Assembly: GCF_000182925.2 (NCBI RefSeq)
Contig: NC_026503.1
Coordinates: forward strand, 5,022,001 to 5,086,000
From: Neurospora crassa OR74A
Lineage: Eukaryota > Ascomycota > Sordariomycetes > Sordariales > Sordariaceae
DNA: 64,000 nucleotides
Direction of reading: 5' to 3'
Shown here: positions 11,002 to 21,329 of the stretch, piece by piece
Layout of the letters: each line of letters opens with the position of its first letter
Numbering within the stretch: position 1 is the stretch's first letter
Notes under the pieces: generated by a model
What the model saw: only the letters and a program-made list of their open reading frames with translations
Databases searched by the model: none
Told to the model about the DNA's origin: nothing
Program-made: the position numbers and the translations under genes

Positions 11002-11373
11002 CTACAAAGGCTGTGTCTGTTTAGTTAGCCATCTGCTTCTTCCAGCCAAGACTGCACTGCCATGGTCACGAGGGAACCTACGAATTGGAGTATAGCGCTT
11101 CCGAGTTGACTCGTATTTTGCTCGGACAAGTGGCAGAATGAGTTGCCAATACCTGGCTCTCAAGTGCTTGTACGAAGGGCTGGTCTTGTCTCGCAGATAC
11201 TGATCGATCTGGATCTCGGTGGGTTGATCCTGCGGGAGATCATCAGAAGAAGGGCTGAAGAGGAGCATGTCCAGCCTGATGTCGAGTGACGTGGGACCCG
11301 ATGGGACATTGCCAATTTCCCAGGTCCAATACCCATCTATGATCGTTGGATGGTGGCCCTGAAGGAAGTGCAT
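11002..11373 (-). CDS. Small hypothetical protein
   Basis: 123-residue open frame starting MHFLQGHHPTIID at an ATG (11373). It is preceded on the minus strand by a typical fungal leader (pyrimidine- and CA-rich, with CACATCACCATC just before the start). The product is mixed-charge, with a basic Arg/Lys-rich C-terminal half (KHLRARYWQ, RKRYTPIRRF) and no membrane segment or known domain. The 3' end is uncertain: an unseen intron could change the last residues. I do not recognise it. Confidence 0.35.
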   Translation of the reverse strand: MHFLQGHHPTIIDGYWTWEIGNVPSGPTSLDIRLDMLLFSPSSDDLPQDQPTEIQIDQYLRDKTSPSYKHLRARYWQLILPLVRAKYESTRKRYTPIRRFPRDHGSAVLAGRSRWLTKQTQPL

Positions 11374-12441
11374 GATGGCGGATGGCAAGTAGTAGATGGT
11401 GATGTGTTTGTCGATGGAGAACGAATAGCAGACTCGAGGGGGGAGCGAAGACGGGGAAGGAGAGAGGAAGAATATGGTAAATGTCAAGTCTTCTTGTTGA
11501 TGATGAGGGGTAAAGTGCCCTGGATGCTGTCAGCTGGCAACTGCGGCTTTCTGGTCCTTCCATGAGAGGGGGAGTGAAGCTGTCACTTGCAGCGCAGCAA
11601 TATGCATTTTCCTGCAGAGACGTTCTTTCCTTGAACAACTTGCACCTTTTTCCAACTTTGGTCTCCCTTCCTTCCCTTTTGTTGTCTCTCTCTTTCCTCA
11701 ACCATCAATTCCGAACCAGTCCACGCGCCTTCCACCCGTCGCGGCAGATTGACGCAACGAACCGAAACATCCCAGCCACTCAAGTTCCAGAGCCGTCGGA
11801 GCCTTGACCATACTCAAGTCGGGTTGCTCTTGTCGGGAGGTTATCCCGTGAGAGAGAACAGAACAGAGACACCTTCACGATGTCCATCCGACCCGCTGAT
11901 GCATTCCGTCCACCTCCGTTGACCGGTTCCGAGCCCAACGACGCGTTCGGCCACCGGCACTCTTACCCTCGACGCAGACTTCTGACATCGAGTAGCAGAA
12001 TTGCCAGGACTGTTCGGGCCGTTCTGTTGAGAAATTGACAGCATGTCACCTCCGCACCAACGGCCTTTGTGTCGACGATTCGTCGAGTGTCCTGCACTAG
12101 GTCCATCCAGCTGCCTTCTCTGCCCCAGGGCAGTCGGCGCCGCGCATAAACTATCCGCCGCCCGGAACTTTCCTGCAACAATCGAGTCTTGAAAACCGCT
12201 TGACTTCAAGATCTGGAAAAGATGCCCACCGCACAATTAATGAGGTCGGGTCTAGGCGTGCGTCAACAAAGTAGCTTGAAGTTGTCCGGTTGAGAATGTC
12301 GTCAAAATAGGCTCTAGTGTTGAACTCGGGCCAAAATGGGTCCATCCAAACCAAGGCCTCTGATTGGACGAGCGGGCGCTTTCCCTTGTCTTCCCCAGGA
12401 CTCGTCTCTCCCGGCAGGCATTCTCAATCCACCATTTGCCA

Positions 12442-12443
12442 AC

Positions 12444-12475
<32 letters not shown>

Positions 12476-12477
12476 CA
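12442..12477. repeat. (GAC/CGA)n microsatellite
   Basis: Trinucleotide tract of about twelve GAC/ACG units with one interruption (CAA), lying outside any supported gene. Confidence 0.85.
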
Positions 12478-13609
12478 CTACATCATCCCAACCACGACAC
12501 ACGAAAAGACGCGACTCCGAATATGTGAGCAAGAAAAAAAAGTTGAAGATTTGTCCAAGTTGATTACCAAGACGGACCTCAACAACTTTAGTTCCCCCAT
12601 GTTGATCAACGGGGGTCCTGATTCAAAATGCCATTTTTGTTACTCAATCATTTCTGTTTCAACAGCGGCTTCCATCGGCGCGACGAGTCAGGTCCCAGAA
12701 AATTTGCACCTTCCTCATTTTGCAATGTTGGTGTCGTAGTGTACACTATCAGGCTTGGCAGTGCCTTGGCGGCGGCTGGGCGTTTTTGTCCCCCCCCTCG
12801 CCAAGATGATGCCGAGAGCTGGGCATGGCTTGTTTCTCCTGCCTGCCTTATCTTCAAGCCGCCGAAGGTATGGAATGTACGGGAGGTCTGGGCATAGGTT
12901 GATCCCGTCTTGACTTTTGCCTCCCGTCTGTGGCGCTTCCAGGCTTGGGGATTCTTTGTGTTCCTAATTTTCTTACAATTGTTTGTCGCGATAGTTTGTG
13001 TTTTTGTTGTTGTGGTGTTGTGGTGTTCAGGTGAGCGAAGAACCGAGTTGGGTGCTCGGTCTGGGCATCGATCTCTATCAGGGCCAGGGCTGTGCTGATT
13101 CTATGGCAAACAAAACCGAGGGGATGTTTGTGGTGACCGACTTGGTAAACCATTATTCCGCATTGTTCTGTATTGTGCTGTCTTCGCCTTGCTCAGCCAT
13201 TGCCTTTTTCGACACCGAGGATTCCCAAGTTGCTGATGCTTTGAATGCCCGGACCCCCATCTTTTGGCCAATGGAGTCGTGCCCCTGGTGTAAACACTAG
13301 CGGCGGGTCTTTGTATGTAAACTCCCCCATAGGTCCTGACCGGGATGTTAGTGCTTTGCTTACGCCATCCACAGATAACCGCACCGCAAACAACCTGAAA
13401 TCCACAGATAACCGCAACGGTCCACAGTCAGTAGGGTATTGGTGTGAAGAAATAATTATCAGGATCTCAAATCTGATACCGGGCAACTTCTCGGTGCTAT
13501 ATCCCTACAAAACCACGATAAAGACCACGCGATGCTGATACGACCATGAGCTTCCGAGATCGCTGGTGAATAAACATTCATTCACACAATGGAATAACAT
13601 GTCGAGGTT

Positions 13610-13673
13610 ACAGTGGCCGAGTGGCTACCCTGGTAAGTGTCGGCCTGGATGATGACGCGGGCACTGTCTTTTT
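13610..13673 (+). ncRNA. Short tRNA-like / Pol III-like unit
   Basis: Contains a good A-box match TGGCCGAGTGG (13614-13624) in a tRNA-Ser/Leu-like opening. The ends ACAGTG (13610-13615) and CACTGT (13662-13667) pair perfectly, and TTTTT follows at 13669-13673. No B box or anticodon arm is convincing, so it is not a functional tRNA. It may be a tRNA relic or a short member of the same class as the units at 1470 and 33920. Confidence 0.25.
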
Positions 13674-14004
13674 ACACTCCAACAGTCCAAACTCCAGGTC
13701 TTCGGTCGCTGAAAGAAGCTAGTGGGGCCGCCGTTGTGCATGGCGCCATCCACTGATTGTACATGCGCTGTCCAATCAGTGATGAGCAGTCTCGGTCGCT
13801 CGCGTGCTGCCGGTGGTGTTCTGGACTTGCGCCCTGTTCATCTCTTCTCTTTTCGGCTGCTTGGTCCATGATTTCAGGCTCAGGGTTGGGGTTGACTGTG
13901 AGAGGCTTCGAGAGGCTTCCTCCTCATGCTCGTCCCTTGTTCGTCTTCCCCGCAGAGGAAGGACGACGAACTTGGGGGACGATGCCACTCAACTGGACGT
14001 CTGT

Positions 14005-14212
14005 CTTATCTCAGCCACCCGCACTCGTGCCTCCCATTCGCTCACCGAGGTCGTCTTTTTATTTTACCTTTATAAGTCACACGAAAAGAAAGCTTGGCGT
14101 CCAGGAGCCCCCCAAGTAGGGAGCCAGTGCAACACAAACAACCCGGGACAGGAAAAAGAGATCCGCCTCCATGCGACAATGTACAGACCTGACTAATGGA
14201 GTCGTGTTATCT
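14005..14212. promoter_or_regulatory. Candidate GATA-factor sites upstream of the permease
   Basis: CTTATC (14005-14010, GATAAG on the minus strand) and TTATCT (14207-14212, AGATAA on the minus strand) lie 480-680 bp upstream of the permease ATG. Nitrogen GATA factors (NIT2/AreA) bind such sites and control many amino acid permeases. The functional link here is inference. Confidence 0.25.
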
Positions 14213-14394
14213 GCCTGGCTAACGCCCAGCGGCGGCCCATATCGGTACATAGTCGTGTACATGGATTGGAGCTGAGATTTGGGGACGGGACGGGACTGGG
14301 AGATGGGGACCGTGACATGGGATGCTACCTGGTTTGCAGCTTCCTCGCTTCCTTCCCCATGGGAACTCGGGTTGGTTCTCGGCCGGATTGGGAT

Positions 14395-14400
14395 TATAAG
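14395..14400 (+). promoter_or_regulatory. TATA-like element of the permease gene
   Basis: TATAAG about 290 nt upstream of the ATG at 14687, followed by a pyrimidine-rich stretch (about 14440-14530). The position suits a core promoter with a leader of about 200 nt. Confidence 0.3.
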
Positions 14401-14686
14401 TTGAAAGCCTCTCCCGCGTTCCTATGGTCGTCACTTTTATGGTCTAGACTTCGTCTCGTTTCCATTCTTCTGTCACGCGCCTCACTGTTTCTGAACAGTC
14501 CGTCCCCAACGTTTTTTGTTCTTCCCGGTGCCTACCACGGACTGGAATTTGCTCCGTCGAATCCCGTCCCAACCTGGCATATAGAACCCCAAGGCCCCAG
14601 TTCTCAGTCTGTTCAAATCGATTGCGACAACAATAACAATAACAACAACAGCAACAACAACGTCAGAACGATAGAGTTGGCCCATC

Positions 14687-16487
14687 ATGGCCTCCAACTT
14701 CAACTTTTTCAAAGGGAGGAGCGACGAAAAGACGACACCAGCCTACGGACAAGACGACGGAATTGAACGCGGCGCTAGTTACAGCAGCGAGAATGGCCAA
14801 GTCGTCGACGAAGACGGTGATGGCGATGGTGCTGATGATCTCCATCGCGCCATGAAGCCGCGCCAGTTGAGTAGGTCTTTCTTTTCTCCTGCCTAGTCCA
14901 GCATGCCTCAACAAAGTTGCTAATAAAGTGTTTTTGTTGTTGTCTAGATATGATGGCCATCGCTGGCGCCATCGGCACAGGTCTCATTATCGGCACTGGC
15001 ACATCGCTCAAACTCGGCCCCGGCTCCCTGCTCATCGGATACCTGATCATGGGAATCTGCGTCTACATCGTCATGGTTGCGCTCGGCGAGATGGGCGCCT
15101 GGTTACCACACAAAAAGTCCTTCTCCGGTTACGCTACACGTTTCGTCGATCCTGCCTTCGGTTTTGCTACGGGTTGGAACTACTTTTTCAAATACGTGAT
15201 TGTGCTGCCCAACAACCTGACGGCTACGGGCATTATTCTGCAGTATTGGCGACCGGATATTAATGTGTCTGTGTGGATCACAGTCTTTGGTGTGGCCATC
15301 ATTGCTGTTAACGTACGTTCCCCCCCCCCCCCCCCCCCCCCCTCCCCCTTCCTTTTCCCGTTCTCGCTAGGGAGCAGTCAAGCTAACAGGTAACAAACCA
15401 ACAGCTCATCCATGTCGCCTTCTTTGGCGAAGCCGAATTCTGGATGTCGCTCATCAAAGCCCTCATCATTGTCATGCTCATCCTCCTCTGCTTTATCATT
15501 GCCCTCGGCGGCGGTCCCAACCACGTGCGCACCGGTTTCCGATTCTGGCGAGACCCCGGCGCCTTTGCCCAGTATTCGGCTTCGGCAGGCGACGACAAAG
15601 TGGTGATTCCTGGTGCCACCGGCCGTTTCTTGGGTGTCTGGGCTTGCATGGTCCAGGCCACCTTTGCCTACCTCGGTACTGAGCTCGTCGGCGTCGCGTT
15701 CGGCGAGACCCCCAACCCCCGCAAGAACGTCCCTCGCGCCGTCAGCCAGACACTCATGCGTATTGTCTTCTTTTACCTTGGTGGCATCCTCGTCTTGGGC
15801 ATGGCTGTCAAGTACACTGACCCCCTGCTCGGCGCTGTCAAGAAGACCAGCGGTCTGGCTTCCCCCTTCGTCATCGCGGCCAAGAACGCTGGTATCAACA
15901 AGCTCGACGACGCGGTCAACGGACTGTTGCTCATCTTTACCGTGTCGGCTGCCAACTCGGATATCTACCTTGCCTCGCGTACCCTTTGGGCCTTGGCCAA
16001 GGACGGACAGGCGCCGGGCATCATGAACAAGACCAACAAGCGCGGTGTGCCGGTTCCGGCCGTCATCCTGTCCTCCTTGTTCATTCTTCTTGGATACATG
16101 AACGCCAGCAAGGGATCATCGACCGTATTTGGCTACTTTGTGTCGCTCGTTACGGTCTTTGGGGCCCTGAACTGGGTTGCCATTCTTGTTTCTTACCTCT
16201 TCATGATCCGGGCGATGAAGGTGCAGGGCGTTCCTCGCGAGGTCATGCCGTACAGGAATATCTTGCTGCCGTGGGGCGCCCCGATTGCGCTGTTCCTGAC
16301 CATCCTCATTATCATTTTCAACGGATTTGGCGCGTTCTTCCCGCACTTCCAGGTGGACAAGTTCTTGACGAGTTACATTGGTATTCCGGTGTTCTTGATC
16401 AACATTGGGTGGTGGAAGGTGTTCAAGAAGACCAAGAGGGTGAGGCCGGAGGATGCGGACTTGGTCACTGGGAGGAGGACGTTTTAA
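14687..16487 (+). CDS. DIP5/AgtA-like dicarboxylic amino acid permease
   Basis: Plasma-membrane amino acid:proton symporter of the YAT/AAP family. Exons are 14687-14870, 14948-15312 and 15405-16487, giving 543 residues. Intron 1 (77 bp) has donor GTAGGT, a CTAAT branch and acceptor CTAG. Intron 2 (92 bp) has donor GTACGT, a CTAAC branch and acceptor ACAG. After an acidic, low-complexity N-tail comes RQLNMMAIAGAIGTGL, the conserved first-helix motif, then about 12 hydrophobic segments. The segments FKYVIVLPNN, FWMSLIKALI, GGGPNH, FRFWRDPGAF, and TFAYLGTELVGVAFGE-NPRKNVPRA match the dicarboxylic (Glu/Asp) permease branch closely. Length is normal for the family. Substrate is inferred from that similarity. 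Intron 2 carries an unusual 23-C run. Candidate GATA sites lie upstream. Confidence 0.93.
15320..15342. repeat. Poly-C tract inside permease intron 2
   Basis: Twenty-three consecutive C begin seven bases after the 5' splice site of the second intron. The branch point and acceptor lie downstream of the tract, so splicing signals are intact. Confidence 0.9.
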
Positions 16488-17403
16488 GATTCCGGTTTAG
16501 GGAAGGGAGTGAAGAGGGTGTGGAGGAAGAGATGCATACCTCTAGAGATGCATTAAGAGCGTTGCGATGTTTTTTTGTTGCAAAAAGGGAAGGGAGGAGG
16601 AGGTGTTGTAGATACCCATGAATGATGTGAATGATTATGATTCCAAGCTATAACTATCCTCTCAAGATGACTTGATTGTGCTTCCCATATTTGGCACTTT
16701 TTGATCATTTCATCGTCTTCATGTGGATGGACAAAGTTGGGTTGGTTCCTGTGCCAATCAGAGGTTCTCAATACCCCCAAAACGGTGCAAGGGATTTTCC
16801 CTGTGCTAACCCTACCCCTTATCCACTTCCCCCGCATATCTCCAGATTCTGATCGTGAATTTAGATGGGGTCGCAATTGTTTTTCGACGTCGTGCAACGG
16901 TTAAGTTGATTTACCAATCTTTCTTTGCTCAGTCAGCTTTCAATCGCAGAGAACGACTCAACGCAACCCATTCATTCCACTGTGCTACCTAGTTTCATCT
17001 GTGCGCAAAAGACGCATTTGCAAACATTGCTGTCACCGTTTGCTGCACCTCAGTGGAATATCACCTATCGCATTCCCGCCCGCGTCGAATTGCGTCATCT
17101 TCTCTCTGGCGCTGCCCAACCGAACAGCCCCCCCTCGAGTCCCAATCACGATCCAGTCCTGCTCGCCCAATATCCCGTGGCCTTGATTTTGAATATTTCA
17201 AAGCAGCCCGCTCCCCACGATAATCTGTTCAATTCCGGTTTTGATAACTGTCCGCCAGAACTCACCGCTTGATCTCAACGACACTCACGTCAATCCCATG
17301 ATCACCACCACCAGCCCAGCCCAGCCCACTAGCAACACCAACATCCATCATCATCCTCTTCATTGCATCTCAAACTCCACTCAACTCGAACCCACTGCCC
17401 AAA
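16488..17403. other. Intergenic between permease and hydrolase
   Basis: 3' flank of the permease and promoter/leader of the alpha/beta hydrolase. The ~150 bp before 17404 are C/A-rich (CACCACCAGCCC), a typical fungal leader. No further gene seen. Confidence 0.6.
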
Positions 17404-18597
17404 ATGCCGCCGCGCCCACAATACACCACCTTCGAAGCCTCCGACGGCGCCCTCATCTTCCTCAAATCTTCTCTCCCCATCACCAACCCCGACCCAACCT
17501 TCATCCCGGATTCACCCGTCCTCACCTTCAACAGCAGCACAAGCACATCCGGATCCGGCGGTCCGCGTGCACGCAGTGATTCCAAAGCGTCAGCCATCGC
17601 CGAAGAAGGACCCAATTATTCCCGCTTGGTCTTGCTACTGCACGGCTTTTCCGGATCCAGCGACTACTTTGATCGCAGCTTTGACGAGCTAGCGAAAAAC
17701 CATTGGGTGGTTGCGTGGGATATGCGTGGGCATGGGAGGAGTGGACTTAGAAAGGTGAGGAAGGGAGCCTCGGAGGAAAGCGAGCAGGAGAATGATGGGA
17801 AGGAAAAGGAAAACGAACAGAAGTACGACACCTACAAAGGAGGATACCACGTCGCCCGCCTCGCCACGGACTTGCACAACCTCCTTACCTTTCTCAAGAC
17901 TTCCCGCCTTGGTCCTGGCGGTCCCTCCCCTCAATCCCAATCCCTGCCCCAACCCCCGCTAGAGGTGATTGGCGTAGGCTGTTCCATCGGCGCCGCCATT
18001 CTCTGGACATACATCGAACTCTTCACCGACTCTGATTTCAGCGGATTCATTTTCGTCGACCAAGCGCCTCTTCAAGATCGCTCTTTATTTGATTCATGGG
18101 ACGCCACCAAAGCTCATAAAGGATGCTACGACGAAGCGACGATGCTTAGTGCTCAGCAGGCATGGAATAAACTCCCGCAGGACCGACATGCTACGCACCT
18201 GGGACTGGTGGATGAATGTTTGGGGTATAGATACCATCCCTTGCCCACTGACAAAATCTCGGAGGAGGAGAAGAAAGAAGATGAAGAGTTCTTTACGGGG
18301 ATCAGTGCGCAGTGTCCTTCTGGGGAGTGGTTGGCAAGGTTGATTGCTGATCATACGAGGTATGATCACCGGGAGGCGTGCGAGGGGATTAGTAAGCCGG
18401 TTTTGGTCATGGGCGGAAAAAGGAGCGGGTGTTTTAGTTTGGAGGGGATGGAGGAGGTGGTGAAGCGGGCGAAAAAGGGGGGGAATGAGAGGGCGGAGAC
18501 GAGTTGGTATGAGAGTGGACATTGGTTGTTTTGGGAGGAGGCGGAGAGGTTTAATGGGGAGGTGTTGGATTTCGCAAAGAGGTGTTGGAGTGAGTGA
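17404..18597 (+). CDS. Alpha/beta hydrolase
   Basis: 397-residue single-exon serine hydrolase of the alpha/beta fold, substrate unknown. Visible elements in order: LLLHGFSGSS with the oxyanion HG at residues 80-81; WDMRGHGRSG around 107-116; nucleophile elbow GCSIG with Ser194; FVDQAP with a candidate acid Asp219 after strand 6; and ESGHW with catalytic-type His373 near the C terminus. The strand-7 position usually carrying the acid reads VLVMGGKRSG without Asp, so Asp219 is the likelier acid, as in haloalkane-dehalogenase-type members. There are two low-complexity inserts: a Ser/Gly stretch at about 40-65 and a Glu/Lys stretch at about 118-140. No signal peptide is seen, so it is probably cytosolic. 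It is convergent with the zinc-cluster gene, whose stop is 104 bp away. Confidence 0.88.
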   Translation: MPPRPQYTTFEASDGALIFLKSSLPITNPDPTFIPDSPVLTFNSSTSTSGSGGPRARSDSKASAIAEEGPNYSRLVLLLHGFSGSSDYFDRSFDELAKNHWVVAWDMRGHGRSGLRKVRKGASEESEQENDGKEKENEQKYDTYKGGYHVARLATDLHNLLTFLKTSRLGPGGPSPQSQSLPQPPLEVIGVGCSIGAAILWTYIELFTDSDFSGFIFVDQAPLQDRSLFDSWDATKAHKGCYDEATMLSAQQAWNKLPQDRHATHLGLVDECLGYRYHPLPTDKISEEEKKEDEEFFTGISAQCPSGEWLARLIADHTRYDHREACEGISKPVLVMGGKRSGCFSLEGMEEVVKRAKKGGNERAETSWYESGHWLFWEEAERFNGEVLDFAKRCWSE

Positions 18598-18700
18598 GTT
18601 GTGGTTTAATGAGAGATGAAGATGAGTTGCGGCAGGTCTAATCTGTTGTACACCATGAGAAGAAGAGATTCGTCAAGTATTACAAGCCCTTTGTCAACCC

Positions 18701-20365
18701 TCAATAACACTCCTCACCCAAACTTTGCGAACAGCAGCCTTCCAGCGCAAGACTCCGTACCTCCCCTATTGCCTTCTTCACCCCACCACCGCCACCCGAC
18801 TCCAACTCCAAAACTGCCTGTCTCGTATCCTCCATTCCAAGGCCCGAAAAAGACACAATGATTTGCCTTATGGTCACAATCTCCATGGCCACGTCCCTCG
18901 CTTTCTTCCCCATCTTCTCCTTCGCCTCCCTCCCAAAGTCCGGATACTGCAGGTCCACCTGCATCTCAAGCTCAGAATGTTGTTGTTGCTCCTGTCCACT
19001 ACTATGCCTCCACAACCCAAGAACCTCTTGCAGCTGATCAAATAGGTTACTCGCCATCATCATCACCATGCACATATGCAAGGCAACCGCCCTATCCGTC
19101 GGGGGCGCACACACCGCCGAAATTCTAAACGGGGGCAGCCTCACCGGCTTCAACTCTTCATCAAAGTGGGGAACCGAGTTCTTCTTGAGGCATTTGCGCA
19201 TCTGGCTCAGCGACAAGTCGTAGACGTCACATACCCTCTGCGCACACGACAGAAGCAAGAGGATGGTGGCTTGGTCTTGGCCCAGCGGCATGCCCGTTCC
19301 CGTTTTAGGCACATCAGGAGCGTCGTCACCGGATAGTACTCCTGGGCCGGAGCGCGGGTAGAGTTTGCCGACGATGTCGATGAGTTCTTGGGTCAGTTGA
19401 AAGGTGTGGTCGATTGCGAGCAGCCGCTTCTCGAGAAGATCGACGCGGACGACGGGGGTAAGGGGTGGCAAGCCGCAATTGCTGTAGATCTGTGGGATGA
19501 CGCAAAGGTGTTCGTACAAGGAGACGTTGAGGTTGGCTAGTTGGCGGACGGGGGAGTAGGGAGTGAGGGCTTGCGGGTTGGAGTAGTCGACCGAAGGGTT
19601 GGCAGAGGGGTGAAAGAGGATGGGGTCAATATCGCTGTTGGAAGTGGAGCTCATGAGGTTTAGTGGAAGTGGAGGGCCATGAGGAGGGAAGAATGGGTCG
19701 GGAGCCGGAGGGGGAAGGAGAGATTTGTCGATATCCAGGAGTGACCAGCCTCGAGAGGGTGGGAGAAGAGGGTCGCAGAGGAGGAGGTTGTCCCAGTCTA
19801 TGGCTGTGGTGGTGTCCAGCGAGAGAGGGCAGAGGTCGGTGCAGGTAGTTGACGGATTGGAACATGAACCGCTTGAGGGCTGTTGCAAGTGGAACTGGTT
19901 GTTTTCAAAGTATGAGGAACCATAGAAGTCTTGGCCCAGATCGGTGACATTGAAGAGTTGAGTGCCGGTGGGTGTGGCAGTAGTGGTGGGTAGCGGGTTC
20001 TCCAGTGTACACGGCGCACTCTCCACCTCCACGGAATTGTCTTTTCCATTCTCGACTACTGTTGGAGCTGTCTGTGTTAACGCCGGGCCTGTGGAGGCAG
20101 GCGTAGCATCGGCGTTGTTGGCAATGTCGTGATTTGGTGGTGGTGGTGGTTTGGAAGCACCAGCCAACTTTGGAATCACGGTTCGGCGCTGGCGTGGGCT
20201 AAAGACGCAGGCCACTTTAGCGCGCTCACAGCGGACACATGGCGCTGGCTGTTCTGATGTTCCGTCCTTCGTGGTCCTGTAGTTGTCTTGTCGTGGACAT
20301 CGCAGTTTCTGGGAATGGCATCGGTCGCATGCCAGTCGACTTTGGAGGACTGGTTTGCGAGGCAT
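18701..20365 (-). CDS. Zn(II)2Cys6 transcription factor, AflR-like
   Basis: 554-residue nuclear regulator. The start is ATG at 20365; the frame extends upstream only through TTG. The zinc cluster is at residues 13-53 with Cys13, 16, 23, 43, 46 and 53 (C-x2-C-x6-C-x19-C-x2-C-x6-C). The 19-residue central loop is longer than usual and Thr/Gln/Pro-rich. A basic linker (RQRRTVIPK) follows. The middle is Pro/Ser/Thr-rich and probably disordered. The C-terminal half has ILLLLSCAQRVCDVYDLSL, resembling the AflR-type regulatory domain found in secondary-metabolism regulators. No biosynthetic genes lie next to it here, so its target is unknown. It is convergent with the hydrolase gene. Confidence 0.88.
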   Translation of the reverse strand: MPRKPVLQSRLACDRCHSQKLRCPRQDNYRTTKDGTSEQPAPCVRCERAKVACVFSPRQRRTVIPKLAGASKPPPPPNHDIANNADATPASTGPALTQTAPTVVENGKDNSVEVESAPCTLENPLPTTTATPTGTQLFNVTDLGQDFYGSSYFENNQFHLQQPSSGSCSNPSTTCTDLCPLSLDTTTAIDWDNLLLCDPLLPPSRGWSLLDIDKSLLPPPAPDPFFPPHGPPLPLNLMSSTSNSDIDPILFHPSANPSVDYSNPQALTPYSPVRQLANLNVSLYEHLCVIPQIYSNCGLPPLTPVVRVDLLEKRLLAIDHTFQLTQELIDIVGKLYPRSGPGVLSGDDAPDVPKTGTGMPLGQDQATILLLLSCAQRVCDVYDLSLSQMRKCLKKNSVPHFDEELKPVRLPPFRISAVCAPPTDRAVALHMCMVMMMASNLFDQLQEVLGLWRHSSGQEQQQHSELEMQVDLQYPDFGREAKEKMGKKARDVAMEIVTIRQIIVSFSGLGMEDTRQAVLELESGGGGGVKKAIGEVRSLALEGCCSQSLGEECY

Positions 20366-21329
20366 CTTGTCATTAGCAACCAAGACAACAACAAGGATGA
20401 AGACGAAGGAGAAGATGGAACAAGATGGAGCTTGGGACTTGTGTGTCGGTTTTGGCTGTACTTCTGTATCTTGTCTCTGATGGGAGAATCAGGCAACCAC
20501 CCCCCCCATCACTGACTTGATCCTGTCAGCACTTGGCGATTCGAGGCGCTGTCGATTGGCGAGCATTGGTGAACAGGAGGCAGACAGGGTAGCAAACACC
20601 GAGGGGTTGATAACGCCGAATGGGGTTGACCAATTGTGGGTGGGGAGAACGCCATGGTCGGAAAGTCAGTCTATAAATGAGCTCAATTGGATCGAGGTTG
20701 AAGGGGACACAAAGAGTCGAGTGTCTGCTGAAAAGACGAAGGAAATAAAAGAGGAAAAGAGAAGATGAACGGAGTGAGGTGACCATCAAGGTACCCGATC
20801 CCCGCCGTACCCCGCCATTATCGTTGTTATCTTCTGGGGAAAGTGGAGTACGCTCGCACACGTTATAGCGCCCAAGCACTGAAGCTCAGATTGTCATAGC
20901 GCTTCCCGTCAGTGCCCCTCATCCCATCACGTCCACCCTTCCTTTTTCTCCAACTTCCTTTCCTTCAACTTTTCCGACATCATCTTCAACCTCAATATTG
21001 GCGGCCAGCAACTGACACGAAACTCCAAGGACACGACCTGACTAAATGGAAATAATAATTCAATCAGCAAGACACCCACAAAACGATGGCCGCCCGATCG
21101 ATACGAGAGATGCGGCTCATTGGGTCAGCCAACCCCACCACCGATTGAGGCTTGCGCGGCCGCAGCGACGCCGTCAGCTTCACGTGCATATGTAGTATGA
21201 CAAGACATATCATCGATGACCATGGCTCTTCATGACTCTTCTTCTTCGAGAGTCATGGATGCTAAACAATCCAAGAATCGCCAATACTCCCGTTGACGGT
21301 TTGCAACTTCTATCATCCACGGCCACACA
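20366..21329. other. Divergent promoter region between the C6 regulator and the HET gene
   Basis: About 960 bp shared by two divergently transcribed genes. A TATAAA occurs at about 20673-20678 on the plus strand. The 20930-21010 stretch is pyrimidine-rich (CTTTTTCTCCAAC), consistent with a plus-strand leader. No gene is supported. Confidence 0.5.

Larger units (their letters stand above)
11374..14394. other. Long gene-poor interval
   Basis: About 3 kb without a supported gene. It holds a (GAC)n microsatellite at about 12442-12477, a short tRNA-like or Pol III-like unit at 13610-13673, and two GATA-type sites near 14005 and 14207. Short open frames in several frames overlap each other and show no motif I can defend. 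Confidence 0.5.

Noticed and set aside
14266-14766. 166-codon frame before the permease
   Set aside because: Overlaps the permease promoter, leader and first exon in another frame, with no domain.
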